DNA of 64,000 nucleotides. It comes from Arminella tubonensis. Lineage in GTDB: Bacteria; Pseudomonadota; Alphaproteobacteria; Rhizobiales; Rhizobiaceae. Positions within the stretch are counted from its first letter, which is position 1, and every line of letters starts with the position of its first letter. The DNA lies in the NCBI RefSeq assembly GCF_003240585.1, contig NZ_PCDP01000028.1, positions 62,001 through 126,000 on the forward strand. Reading direction: 5' to 3'. Shown one piece after another: positions 45,298-54,306 of the stretch. The notes under the pieces are model-generated. The model worked only from the letters and a program-made list of their open reading frames with translations. It was not told the DNA's origin and searched no databases. The translations under genes were made by a program, and so were the position numbers.

Positions 45298-46368
45298 TCA
45301 GGCCTCCCTGCCGACGCGCCAGCTATCGGCATAGATGCCAATCGCTGTTGGTTCGAAAGTGACGCGCGCCTCGCTTGGGATTTCGGCGTCTTCCGACGTG
45401 ACGATCGCGAGCGGCTGACCGGCGAATTGCGCCCGGACGATCTTCAGCCTGCCAATATCCTCGACCTTGATGACGGTGATCGGCATGCCTTCGCGACCGA
45501 TCCGGATGAACTCCGGGCGGATTCCCAATTCGGTCTTGGTCGCGCCCGTGGTCTTCGGCGCGTAGTCTAGCGTCAGGGTTTCGCCGCCCATCCGAACCGC
45601 ATTTCCTTCGACCCTGGCTGGCATAAAATTCATGCCCGGGGAACCGATGAAATAGCCGACGAAGGTATGGCTCGGGCGCTCGAAAAGCTCGGCGGGCGTC
45701 CCGATCTGGACGATCTCTCCGTCGTACATGACAACCACCTTGTCGGCGAAGGTCAGGGCCTCGGTCTGGTCATGGGTGACGTAGACCATGGTAAAGCCGA
45801 ACTGCTTGTGCAGGCGCTTGAGCTGCGATCGCAAAACCCATTTCATGTGCGGATCGATGACCGTCAGCGGTTCGTCGAAGAGAATGGCGTTGACGTCCGA
45901 GCGCACAAGACCGCGCCCGAGAGAGATCTTCTGTTTCTGGTCGGCGGTAAGCCCCCGCGCCCGACGGTTGGCCCAGCCCGAAAGATCGATCATCTCGAGG
46001 ATTTCGCGGACACGCCGATCGACTTCCGGCTCCGCGACACCGCGATTGCGCAGCGGAAAGGCGAGATTGTCGTAGACGGTCATCGTGTCGTAGATGACCG
46101 GAAACTGGAACACCTGCGCAATGTTGCGCTGCTGGGTCGACAGATCGGTGACGTCCTTGCCGTCGAATAGGATGCGGCCATGCGACGGCTGGACAAGGCC
46201 GGAAATGATGTTCAACAGGGTTGTCTTGCCACAGCCGGACGGGCCGAGCAGCGCATAGGCGCCGCCGTCGTTCCATTCGTGATCGACTTCCCTCAGCGCG
46301 TAGTCCTTCTCCGATTTCGGGTTGGGACCGTAGGCGTGCCGGATATGATCGAGGGTGATGCGTGCCAT
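45298..46368 (-). CDS. glpT: Glycerol ABC transporter ATPase 2, with degenerate signature motif
   Basis: 356 residues. Walker A GPSGCGKTTLLNIISG, Walker B AILFDEPLTVID, H-loop YVTHDQTEA and a C-terminal TOBE domain. The signature reads LTADQKQKISLGRGL rather than LSGGQ, so one of the two composite ATP sites in the GlpS/GlpT heterodimer is probably impaired. It lies 10 bases after glpS. This glpT is an ABC subunit, not the glycerol-3-phosphate antiporter. Confidence 0.9.
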   Translation of the reverse strand: MARITLDHIRHAYGPNPKSEKDYALREVDHEWNDGGAYALLGPSGCGKTTLLNIISGLVQPSHGRILFDGKDVTDLSTQQRNIAQVFQFPVIYDTMTVYDNLAFPLRNRGVAEPEVDRRVREILEMIDLSGWANRRARGLTADQKQKISLGRGLVRSDVNAILFDEPLTVIDPHMKWVLRSQLKRLHKQFGFTMVYVTHDQTEALTFADKVVVMYDGEIVQIGTPAELFERPSHTFVGYFIGSPGMNFMPARVEGNAVRMGGETLTLDYAPKTTGATKTELGIRPEFIRIGREGMPITVIKVEDIGRLKIVRAQFAGQPLAIVTSEDAEIPSEARVTFEPTAIGIYADSWRVGREA

Positions 46369-46378
46369 GGTGTTCCCT

Positions 46379-47458
46379 CTATGCCCGCTGTCCTGAAGTC
46401 ACGATGGCACCGCCATCCGTACCGAACGCCATCAGATGTCGCGTGTCGACGAAGACGTCGATTTCCGTGTCGGGATCAATGTCGTGAATGCCATGCGCCA
46501 GCATGACCCAACGGACGCCTGCATTGTCGAGATGCACGAAGCTCTCGGAACCGGTAATTTCCGACACAAGCGACCTTATCCGCAGTTTCGCGGCATTGCC
46601 CGTTTGCGGGGAAAGGCCGAGATGGTGGGGATGGAAGGCGATCGTGATCGGCCCGTCGCCTATGCCGGTCATATGGGCCGGAACAGGAAAGACAGGCTTG
46701 CCGTCCCGATTGAAACTGCCGTCCAGCTTGGTGACATCGAGCAGGTTCAGCGGCGGATCGGCGAAGGTCTTTGCTGTGAGAAGATCGCCCGGATTGCGGT
46801 AGATATCGATCGTCGGTCCAAACTGAGTGATGCGGCCCGCGCTCAACGTCGCGGTGTTTCCGCCAAGCAGCAGAGCCTCGGATGGTTCCGTGGTCGCATA
46901 GACGAAGATCGCACCGGAGGCGGCAAAGATTTTCGGCAGCTCCTGGCGCAATTCCTCGCGCAGCTTGTAGTCGAGGTTTGCCAACGGCTCGTCGAGAAGA
47001 ACCAGGCTAGCGTTCTTGACCAGAGCGCGGGCAAGAGCGGTGCGTTGCTGCTGGCCGCCGGAGAGATTGAGCGGCGTGCGGTCGAGAAAGGGCGTCAGCT
47101 TCAGCAACTCGGCGGCCTTGCGCACCTCGCGGTCGATGGTGGCCGCATCCCTTCCGGAAATTCGCATCGGCGAGGCGATATTTTCGTAGACGGTCAGCGC
47201 CGGATAATTGATGAACTGCTGGTAGACCATGGCAATCTGGCGTTTCTGCACCGGAACCCCGGTGACGTCTGCACCATCGAAATGCACCGTTCCGCTGGTC
47301 GGCTTGTCGAGGCCGGCCATCAGCCGCATGAGCGACGTCTTGCCCGACAGCGTCGGACCCAGCAGGACATTCAGCGTTCCTCGCTCCAAGATAAGATTGG
47401 TCGGGTGAATGTGATATTCACCGCTGACTACCTTGGCAGCATTCCTCAATTCGAGCAT
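46379..47458 (-). CDS. glpS: Glycerol ABC transporter ATPase 1
   Basis: 359 residues from ATG 47458. Walker A is GPTLSGKTSLMRLMAG, the signature is the full LSGGQQQRTALARALV and Walker B is LVLLDEPLANLD. The usual H-loop THD is replaced by YATTEPSEA, with Thr at the switch His position. TOBE domain at the C-terminus. Together with GlpT it forms a heterodimer in which each subunit lacks a different canonical element. A glpD stub lies 55 bases upstream. Confidence 0.9.
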   Translation of the reverse strand: MLELRNAAKVVSGEYHIHPTNLILERGTLNVLLGPTLSGKTSLMRLMAGLDKPTSGTVHFDGADVTGVPVQKRQIAMVYQQFINYPALTVYENIASPMRISGRDAATIDREVRKAAELLKLTPFLDRTPLNLSGGQQQRTALARALVKNASLVLLDEPLANLDYKLREELRQELPKIFAASGAIFVYATTEPSEALLLGGNTATLSAGRITQFGPTIDIYRNPGDLLTAKTFADPPLNLLDVTKLDGSFNRDGKPVFPVPAHMTGIGDGPITIAFHPHHLGLSPQTGNAAKLRIRSLVSEITGSESFVHLDNAGVRWVMLAHGIHDIDPDTEIDVFVDTRHLMAFGTDGGAIVTSGQRA

Positions 47459-47512
47459 TCCAGTCTGCACCTCCTCAACACACAGAACCACATATCGCCA
47501 GCGCCAGGCTTC

Positions 47513-47701
47513 TCAGCCTACCACCGCGGCGATGCATTCCCTTGACATGCTTGTTTCGCTTGGCGACAGACCGAGACCCCTCCGGTCATGCCCCGTGACA
47601 TGCGCCACAGGTCCGCGGTCGGCCTTGACCGCTTTGCAGGCGATCCCATGGCCGTTGCTCCCACTGCCGACAGCAAAAATATCGTAGACCCCGTCGCTCA
47701 C
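47513..47701 (-). pseudogene. N-terminal stub of glycerol-3-phosphate dehydrogenase (glpD)
   Basis: A GTG frame with GGAG upstream encodes about 62 residues beginning MSDGVYDIFAVGSGSNGHGI. This matches the FAD-binding start of GlpD (YDIFVIGGGINGCGIA), although the dinucleotide motif has lost its third glycine region (GSGSNG). After about 25 residues the similarity fades and the frame ends. The rest of GlpD, about 440 residues, is missing. In rhizobial operons glpD (with the repressor gene glpR) precedes glpSTPQUV, so this is the expected place. It looks like an internal deletion that kept the promoter and joined it to glpS. Confidence 0.6.
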
Positions 47702-47740
47702 TCGTCTCTCCCCCCGGAGTTCCTCTTTTTCGCATTGACC

Positions 47741-47798
47741 CAAACAAAAGCCGAAACGAAAGCCAGACAAGTTAAAATGAAATTCAATCGAATGTCAA
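47741..47798 (-). promoter_or_regulatory. glp promoter with a DeoR-type direct repeat
   Basis: On the minus strand TTGACA (47793-47798) and TTAACT (47770-47775) are 17 bases apart, a good sigma-70-like promoter. Just downstream, plus-strand 47741-47752 (CAAACAAAAGCC) and 47753-47764 (GAAACGAAAGCC) are a 12-bp tandem repeat matching at 10 positions. GlpR of the DeoR family binds repeats of TTTCG-like sequence, so this is a plausible operator. It drives the glpD stub and glpSTPQUV. Confidence 0.6.
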
Positions 47799-48089
47799 AA
47801 GAATGTCACTCGGTATTGGAAAGTTTATTTTTCGCGCTCCGAAATATCTGCCTCCGACTTTCCTACTGCATGGAATACTCGCATCGCGCGAGCCACGCCT
47901 TGCCGTCAAGGAACCAGCGCGGGCGCTCGCAAATGGGCACTTTCCCGAGGTACCAGACATTCTGAACAGGCGGTACGCACGCCGATCGCAGACTGCTGAG
48001 CTCCCCGACATTCTGTCAGGTCCGCCGTCCGAAACCGGAGCTATGAATGCCAGGATGAATATACAGCCGTGAGGGCCAGCGCGGCAACT

Positions 48090-48794
48090 TTACTTCGAGT
48101 AAAGCGCCCTTGAGCGTTCCAGATGCCTCAAGACCGACGCTTCCGCGCCTTCGACATCGTGTTCGGCAATAGAATCCAAGATCTCTTTGTGTTCGACCAG
48201 CGTGAATTTTTCCTTGCCGGTCCAGATCAGCATCTCGGTGTGATACTGTTTCAGCCACGCCAGCATTGCCTCGCTCACGGCTACATAGAGCGGATTGCCG
48301 GAAATCTGCGCTATGCGGGTGTGAAACTGCATGTCAGCGGCTATAAATTCGTCTGCATGGCCGAGAAAGCCGTGCTGTTCCTCAAGAATCCTCTGAAGAT
48401 CCTCGATATCCTGGGCGTTCGCTTTCGCCGCTGCCTCGCGAGCCATTCCCCTTTCGAAGAAGATGCGCGCGCTTTTCAGATGCTCGAGCGAGTCTGCCGA
48501 CTGCGACAGCATGATCTTCGCGGTCAGGTCGACCTGTCGAAACAGCGATCTCGCCGTCAATTCAAGAACCTTGGCGCGTTCGCCGTGGGAGATGACGACG
48601 AGACCCATGCTGGCCAGCGACTGCATGGCCTCGCGAATGGCCGGCCTGCCGACACCGAACCGTTCCATCAGGACGCGTTCCGACGGCATTTCGTCGCCCG
48701 GTCTTAATTCACCCGACGTGATCAAGCGCTCCAACCGGTCAAAAACCTGGTCGGACAGTTTTCGACGCACAATCGGTTCGATCGGTTGGCTCAT
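48090..48794 (-). CDS. GntR-family (FadR/NanR-like) regulator, probably of the D-apiose genes
   Basis: 234 residues from ATG 48794; an in-frame TTG at 48812 with AAGGGGA upstream would add six. The winged HTH is RPGDEMPSERVLMERFGVGR with PAIREAMQSLASMGLVVI. The FCD effector domain has metal-ligand positions in DMQFHTRIAQISG and VEHKEILDSI. It is divergent from the oiaX-oiaK operon. The same 13-bp element CTCATTATACCAG occurs before oiaX and before apnO and resembles the TGGTATA repeats bound by NanR-type GntR proteins, so this protein is the best candidate regulator of both operons. Confidence 0.88.
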   Translation of the reverse strand: MSQPIEPIVRRKLSDQVFDRLERLITSGELRPGDEMPSERVLMERFGVGRPAIREAMQSLASMGLVVISHGERAKVLELTARSLFRQVDLTAKIMLSQSADSLEHLKSARIFFERGMAREAAAKANAQDIEDLQRILEEQHGFLGHADEFIAADMQFHTRIAQISGNPLYVAVSEAMLAWLKQYHTEMLIWTGKEKFTLVEHKEILDSIAEHDVEGAEASVLRHLERSRALYSK

Positions 48795-48912
48795 GGTCTC
48801 TCGCTGGCTCAAGGCATTTCCCCTTTATGCATCTTCGAACCCGCCGACGAAAGCCACTCTTTTGCCGCGCGGCAGAGATGTCACGGGAAAAACCTGTTGC
48901 AAAATCGGGATA

Positions 48913-48925
48913 CTCATTATACCAG
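48913..48925. promoter_or_regulatory. Shared operator CTCATTATACCAG, copy 1 (before oiaX)
   Basis: A 13-bp element identical to 51661-51673. Its complement contains TGGTATAAT, the form bound by NanR/FadR-type regulators. It lies between the GntR gene and oiaX. Confidence 0.7.
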
Positions 48926-48981
48926 ATGATGAGTTGGCGCCATGGTGATTTTTCTGGCGAGAGGAGCAACTGGTTTCCGCG

Positions 48982-50241
48982 ATGATGATCACCCTGACAT
49001 ACCGCATCGAGACATCCGGCAGCGTCGAGGCGATGGCCGCCAAGATTGCAAGCGACCAGTCGACCGGTACCTTCGTTGCCGTTCCCGGCGAGACGGAGGA
49101 ACTGAAGGCCCGCGTCGCGGCGCGCGTGCTTGCAATCCGTCCGCTTGACGACGCCGAGCACCCGACATGGCCGGAACTGGCTGAGGGCCATGGCCCGATC
49201 CGCCGCGCCGACACGGATATTGCTTTTCCGCTGGATGCCATAGGCACCGATCTGTCAGCGCTGATGACCATTGCGATCGGCGGTGTCTTCTCGATCAAGG
49301 GCATGACCGGCATTCGCATCGTCGACATGAAGCTGCCGGATGCGTTTCGCGAGGCCCATCCCGGACCGCAATTCGGCATTGCCGGCAGCCGCCGTCTCAC
49401 CAACGTGCATGACCGGCCGATCATCGGGACAATCGTAAAGCCGGCGGTCGGGCTAAGGCCGACCGAAACGGCAGGTCTCGTCGGTGAACTGGTCCAGTCC
49501 GGCGTCGATTTCATCAAGGACGACGAGAAGCTAATGAGCCCGGTTTATTCGCCGCTCAGGCAGCGCGTCGCGGCAATCATGCCGCTGATCCTCGATCAGG
49601 AGCAGAAGACCGGCAAGAAGGTCATGTATGCCTTCGGCATTTCGCACGCCGATCCCGACGAGATCATGCGAAACCATGATCTTGTTCTCAAGGCCGGTGG
49701 CAACTGCGCCGTCGTCAACATCAATTCGATCGGCATGGGTGGCGTCACTTTCCTGCGCAAGCGCTCTGGCCTCGTGTTGCATGCCCACCGCAACGGCTGG
49801 GATCTGCTGACCCGCAGCCCAGGGGCCGGCATGGACTTCAAGGTCTGGCAACAATTCTGGCGGCTGATCGGCGTTGATCAGTTTCAGATCAACGGCATCC
49901 GCGTGAAATATTGGGAGCCGGACGAGAGCTTTGTCGAATCCTTCAAGGCCGTCAGCACGCCTCTGTTTGACCCCGCCGACTGCCCCCTCCCGGTCGCCGG
50001 CTCCGGTCAATGGGGTGGCCAGGCGCCGGAGACCTATCAGCTTACAGGCCGCACGACCGACCTCCTCTATCTCTGTGGCGGCGGCATCGTCAGCCATCCG
50101 GGTGGCCCGACCGCTGGCGTCCGTGCCGTGCAGCAGGCTTGGCAGGCCGCCGTGGCCGACATCCCGCTGGAAACCTACGCCAAGGATCATCCAGAGCTTG
50201 CCGCCTCTATCCGTAAATTCGGAAACGGCAGGGAAGCGTGA
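48982..50241 (+). CDS. oiaX: RuBisCO-like protein of D-apiose catabolism (OiaX type)
   Basis: 419 residues, RuBisCO large-subunit fold. It keeps the active-site Lys in GTIVKPAVGL (RuBisCO Lys175) and the carbamylation block DFIKDDEKLM (Lys201, Asp203, Glu204), and the LHAHRNGWD segment. The loop 6 region (INGIRVKYWEPDESF) differs from true RuBisCO, so it does not fix CO2. Neighbours OiaK, ApnO, ApsD and ApnL place it in the D-apiose route, acting on 3-oxo-isoapionate 4-phosphate. Two RLP activities are known there, decarboxylase (OiaX) and transcarboxylase/hydrolase (OiaT); sequence reading alone does not separate them, so the symbol is tentative. It is followed by oiaK with a GTGA overlap. 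Confidence 0.85.
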   Translation: MMITLTYRIETSGSVEAMAAKIASDQSTGTFVAVPGETEELKARVAARVLAIRPLDDAEHPTWPELAEGHGPIRRADTDIAFPLDAIGTDLSALMTIAIGGVFSIKGMTGIRIVDMKLPDAFREAHPGPQFGIAGSRRLTNVHDRPIIGTIVKPAVGLRPTETAGLVGELVQSGVDFIKDDEKLMSPVYSPLRQRVAAIMPLILDQEQKTGKKVMYAFGISHADPDEIMRNHDLVLKAGGNCAVVNINSIGMGGVTFLRKRSGLVLHAHRNGWDLLTRSPGAGMDFKVWQQFWRLIGVDQFQINGIRVKYWEPDESFVESFKAVSTPLFDPADCPLPVAGSGQWGGQAPETYQLTGRTTDLLYLCGGGIVSHPGGPTAGVRAVQQAWQAAVADIPLETYAKDHPELAASIRKFGNGREA

Positions 50242-51587
50242 CCGACATGGCTGATCGCAACCTGCTCCTAAGCTACTATGGCGACGACTTCACCGGATCG
50301 ACCGACGTGATGGAAGCACTCGCTTCAAATGGCGTCCCGACGGTACTGTTCATGGATATACCCGACGAGGCTCTTCTGGCACGTTTCGCCGACTGTCGGG
50401 CAATCGGCATTGCCGGCACCAGCCGCAGCGAAACGCCGCAATGGATGGACGAACATCTTTTGCCTGATATCGACTGGCTGAAGAGCCTCGGCGCCGATAT
50501 CTGCCACTACAAGGTCTGCTCGACGTTCGATTCCAGCCCCGGAATTGGCAATATCGGCAAAGCAATCGAGATCGGCAGGCAAACCTTCGGCCAGGAAATG
50601 GTGCCGGTCATTGTCGGTGCGCCGCAGCTGAAGCGCTACACGGCATTCGGCAATCTATTCGCCGCCTATCAGGGCGCCATCTACCGCATCGACCGGCATC
50701 CGGTCATGAGCCGCCACCCGGTAACGCCGATGGCCGAGGCAGATCTTGCCATTCACCTCTCATACCAGACGACACTTGGCATCGCAGTCGCGGATCTCGC
50801 CTTGCTCAGCGCCGATGATGCCGACGCGCGCATCGATGCATTGGCCAAAGAGCGCGATGGAATATTGCTTCTCGACGTCGACAGCACTGAATCCCAGGCC
50901 CGGGCAGGTCGACAGCTCTGGCGGTTGCGTCAACCGGGCGGATGGTTCGTTGCTGGTTCCTCCGGCGTCGAATATGCCCTGCTGGCCGCTTGGCGGGCCG
51001 GGGGCCTCAGCGGGGGCAAGATCGCGTTCCCTCTGCCGGGCAAGGTCGATCGCCTTGCGGTCGTCTCCGGGAGTGTCTCGCCGACGACCGAGCGCCAGAT
51101 CCGCCATGCGACCGAAAATGGCTTTGGCGGCATCGGTGTCGATCCTCTTTCGCTCGTCGGTAAAGACGGCGAACAGGCAATCGAACGCGCCATCGCCGCC
51201 GGGCTGCGGATCCTGAAAAACGGTCACAGCGTCGTTCTTCATACGGCGCTTGGGCCATCGGCTGATCGCGGCGACGACATCGACCGGATGCCCGGCGCCC
51301 GCCATCGCCTCGGACGCGCGCTCGGAACGATCCTTCGGCGACTTGTCGAAGCCGAGAACCTCGGCCGCGCCGTCATCGCCGGCGGCGACACGTCAAGTCA
51401 CGCGCTCAAGGAATTGCATGTGCAGGCGTTGACGACGCTTCTGCCATTGCCGCGGACACCCGGCTCGCCGCTTTGCACCGCCCACGGCACCTATCCCGCC
51501 ACCAACGGGCTGCAGATCGCATTGAAAGGCGGGCAGGTCGGAACCGACAGCTATTTCTCACAGATTCGCGACGGACTTCCGGCATAG
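50238..51587 (+). CDS. oiaK: 3-oxo-isoapionate kinase (DUF1537 family)
   Basis: 449 residues from GTG 50238, which overlaps the RLP stop as GTGA; ATG 50247 is an alternative three codons in. The DUF1537 hallmark is LLLSYYGDDFTGSTDVMEAL and the core is CHYKVCSTFDSSPGIGNIG. The C-terminal nucleotide domain has VSGSVSPTTERQI and IAGGDTSSHALKEL. It phosphorylates 3-oxo-isoapionate at O4 to make the RLP substrate. It is a paralogue of otnK at 19438 in the same window; genome context separates the two substrates. Confidence 0.88.
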   Translation: MTDMADRNLLLSYYGDDFTGSTDVMEALASNGVPTVLFMDIPDEALLARFADCRAIGIAGTSRSETPQWMDEHLLPDIDWLKSLGADICHYKVCSTFDSSPGIGNIGKAIEIGRQTFGQEMVPVIVGAPQLKRYTAFGNLFAAYQGAIYRIDRHPVMSRHPVTPMAEADLAIHLSYQTTLGIAVADLALLSADDADARIDALAKERDGILLLDVDSTESQARAGRQLWRLRQPGGWFVAGSSGVEYALLAAWRAGGLSGGKIAFPLPGKVDRLAVVSGSVSPTTERQIRHATENGFGGIGVDPLSLVGKDGEQAIERAIAAGLRILKNGHSVVLHTALGPSADRGDDIDRMPGARHRLGRALGTILRRLVEAENLGRAVIAGGDTSSHALKELHVQALTTLLPLPRTPGSPLCTAHGTYPATNGLQIALKGGQVGTDSYFSQIRDGLPA

Positions 51588-51660
51588 GCCGGGAGCCTCC
51601 GATCGCCGCCGTGAAAGCGAGCGCGCGAAGGCCGCTAACGTCATGTGGAATACTCATTGA

Positions 51661-51673
51661 CTCATTATACCAG
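51661..51673. promoter_or_regulatory. Shared operator CTCATTATACCAG, copy 2 (before apnO)
   Basis: Identical to 48913-48925 and preceded by a related ATACTCATTGA. It lies in the 127-bp gap between oiaK and apnO, showing that apnO has its own promoter under the same regulator. Confidence 0.7.
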
Positions 51674-51714
51674 TTGCGATACCACAGTTGAAAACTGACA
51701 GGGGTTTGGGAAAC

Positions 51715-52542
51715 ATGGTTGCGATTGCACTCTTCGGCGCCGGCGGCAAAATGGGTTACCGGCTCGCCAAGAATCTGAAAGGGTCGCGTTTCGACGTGCG
51801 TCATGTCGAAGTCAGCGATGCCGGCAAGCAGCGGCTGAAGGCTGACCTCGATCTTTCCTGCCTCGACGCCGACACGGCGCTTTTGGGCGCCGACGTGGTC
51901 ATCCTGGCGGTTCCGGATACCGCAATCGGCAAGGTTGCCGCTGGCATTTCCGAGAAGCTGAAGGCGGGGACGATGGTGATCGCGCTCGACGCTGCGGCTC
52001 CGTTTGCAGGTCATCTTCCGAACCGCGACGACCTTACTTATTTCGTTACCCATCCCTGCCACCCGCCGATCTTCAACGACGAGACGGAGATGGCCGCGAA
52101 GAAGGACCATTTCGGCGGCCTGTTCGCCAAGCAGCATATTGTTTCCGCCCTGATGCAAGGCCCCGAAGACGCCTACGCACTCGGCGAGGAAATCGCCAGG
52201 GTCATCTGGGCTCCCGTCATGCGTTCGCACCGCGTCACCGTCGATCAGATGGCGATGCTGGAACCGGGCCTCTCCGAAACGGTCTGTGCTTCGCTGCTCG
52301 TCGTCATGCGCCAGGCCATGGACGAATGCGTGTCACGCGGTGTGCCAGCCGAGGCGGCCCGCGACTTCCTGCTCGGCCACATGAATGTGCTTGGCGCCGT
52401 GATCTTCAAGGAAGTCGACGGCGTGTTCTCGGATGCTTGCAACAAGGCGATCGAGTTCGGCATCCCTGCGCTGATGCGAGACGACTGGAAAAAAGTTTTC
52501 GAACCCGCGGAGATCGCCGAAAGCATTCGGCGCATCACCTGA
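51715..52542 (+). CDS. apnO: D-apionate oxidoisomerase
   Basis: 275 residues. The NAD Rossmann domain begins IALFGAGGKMGYRLAKNLKG and continues ADVVILAVPDTAIGKVA. The second half (THPCHPPIFNDETE, KQHIVSALMQGPEDAY, SHRVTVDQMAMLEPGLSETV) is the phosphogluconate-dehydrogenase-like C-terminal domain found in ApnO. It oxidises D-apionate and rearranges it to 3-oxo-isoapionate. The ATG at 51715 has GGGAA upstream; an in-frame TTG start further up is rejected. It is the first gene of the second apiose operon. Confidence 0.87.
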   Translation: MVAIALFGAGGKMGYRLAKNLKGSRFDVRHVEVSDAGKQRLKADLDLSCLDADTALLGADVVILAVPDTAIGKVAAGISEKLKAGTMVIALDAAAPFAGHLPNRDDLTYFVTHPCHPPIFNDETEMAAKKDHFGGLFAKQHIVSALMQGPEDAYALGEEIARVIWAPVMRSHRVTVDQMAMLEPGLSETVCASLLVVMRQAMDECVSRGVPAEAARDFLLGHMNVLGAVIFKEVDGVFSDACNKAIEFGIPALMRDDWKKVFEPAEIAESIRRIT

Positions 52543-52598
52543 GCACCCGGAGAGCATTCCGCTCTTCTATCCGTCGGTCCCGCCGGGAACGGGGCTGA

Positions 52599-53561
<963 letters not shown>

Positions 53562-53582
53562 TCTCTCGCGGATCCGACATCA

Positions 53583-53613
53583 ACGGAGAGCAAGGACAGG
53601 CCTTGCTCTCCGT
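53583..53613 (+). repeat. Perfect 13-bp intercistronic hairpin
   Basis: Stem 53583-53595 / 53601-53613, five-base loop, 21 bases after the binding-protein stop. No T-tract. It probably stabilises the upstream mRNA 3' end and sets the high binding-protein to transporter ratio. Confidence 0.6.
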
Positions 53614-53656
53614 CCTATATTGTTCAATGCCGATGAAGTGCAGGGTGGAGATGCCG

Positions 53657-54304
53657 ATGGAGAGGATGAAGGGCGCGTTGCTGATGGCGATGCTGGCCGC
53701 CGCGGTATTGCCCGGCTGCAAGATCGTCAAGACGCCGACCGCCGAAGAGAAGGCCGCCGAGACCGCAAAGACAGCCTTCAATCCTGCCGACAAAGTCGAA
53801 GCCATCTGGCAATCCCAGGCCGTTCCCTCGATCGAAAAGCGAGCCGGCGACTTCAAACAGGTCCTGTCGCTGATAGCAGCCGATCCCGACGACGCCGGCG
53901 CTAAATTCGGCCACCGTGAAAAGGAGGGCAACGCGCCCTGGACCTACGTCGTCAAGTTCAACGGCGAGATCGTTGCGGCCGACACCCAATCGCGCGCTGC
54001 AACCATAGACGTGGACATCGATGGCGACGGGAAAGCTGATGCCAAGGTGCAGATCGGCCCCGCTCTGCGCGGCACAGCGCTGCGCGACAGTCTCGATTTC
54101 GTCAATTTCAACGCGTTCAAAAACCAGATCGAATGGGCCCAGTTTGGCAAGGCATTCAACGAAAAGGTCAACGCCACGCTTTTGCAGTCTCTGCCACGCG
54201 ATGGCTTGACCGGCAAGACCGTCAAAGTCAGTGGCGCTTTCCCGACGCCATCCTCCGGCCAACTGCCGCTCGTCACCCCGGCAACAATTGCCATAGGACA
54301 ATAG
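53657..54304 (+). CDS. DUF2291 lipoprotein of the ABC operon
   Basis: 215 residues from ATG 53657, which has GGAG 6 bases upstream; in-frame ATGs at 53630 and 53651 are alternatives. A lipoprotein signal ends in the lipobox LPGC (Cys near residue 20), so it is anchored to the membrane facing the periplasm. The mature domain has TAFNPADKVEAIWQSQAVPS and DFVNFNAFKNQIEWAQFGKA, typical of DUF2291. Such genes recur next to ribose-type transporters, but the function is unknown. An accessory role in ligand delivery or transporter assembly is a guess. Confidence 0.82.
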   Translation: MERMKGALLMAMLAAAVLPGCKIVKTPTAEEKAAETAKTAFNPADKVEAIWQSQAVPSIEKRAGDFKQVLSLIAADPDDAGAKFGHREKEGNAPWTYVVKFNGEIVAADTQSRAATIDVDIDGDGKADAKVQIGPALRGTALRDSLDFVNFNAFKNQIEWAQFGKAFNEKVNATLLQSLPRDGLTGKTVKVSGAFPTPSSGQLPLVTPATIAIGQ

Positions 54305-54306
54305 CG

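Noticed and set aside
48982..50241. True RuBisCO large subunit
   Set aside because: No small-subunit gene or phosphoribulokinase nearby, loop 6 is not conserved, and the neighbours are all D-apiose enzymes.
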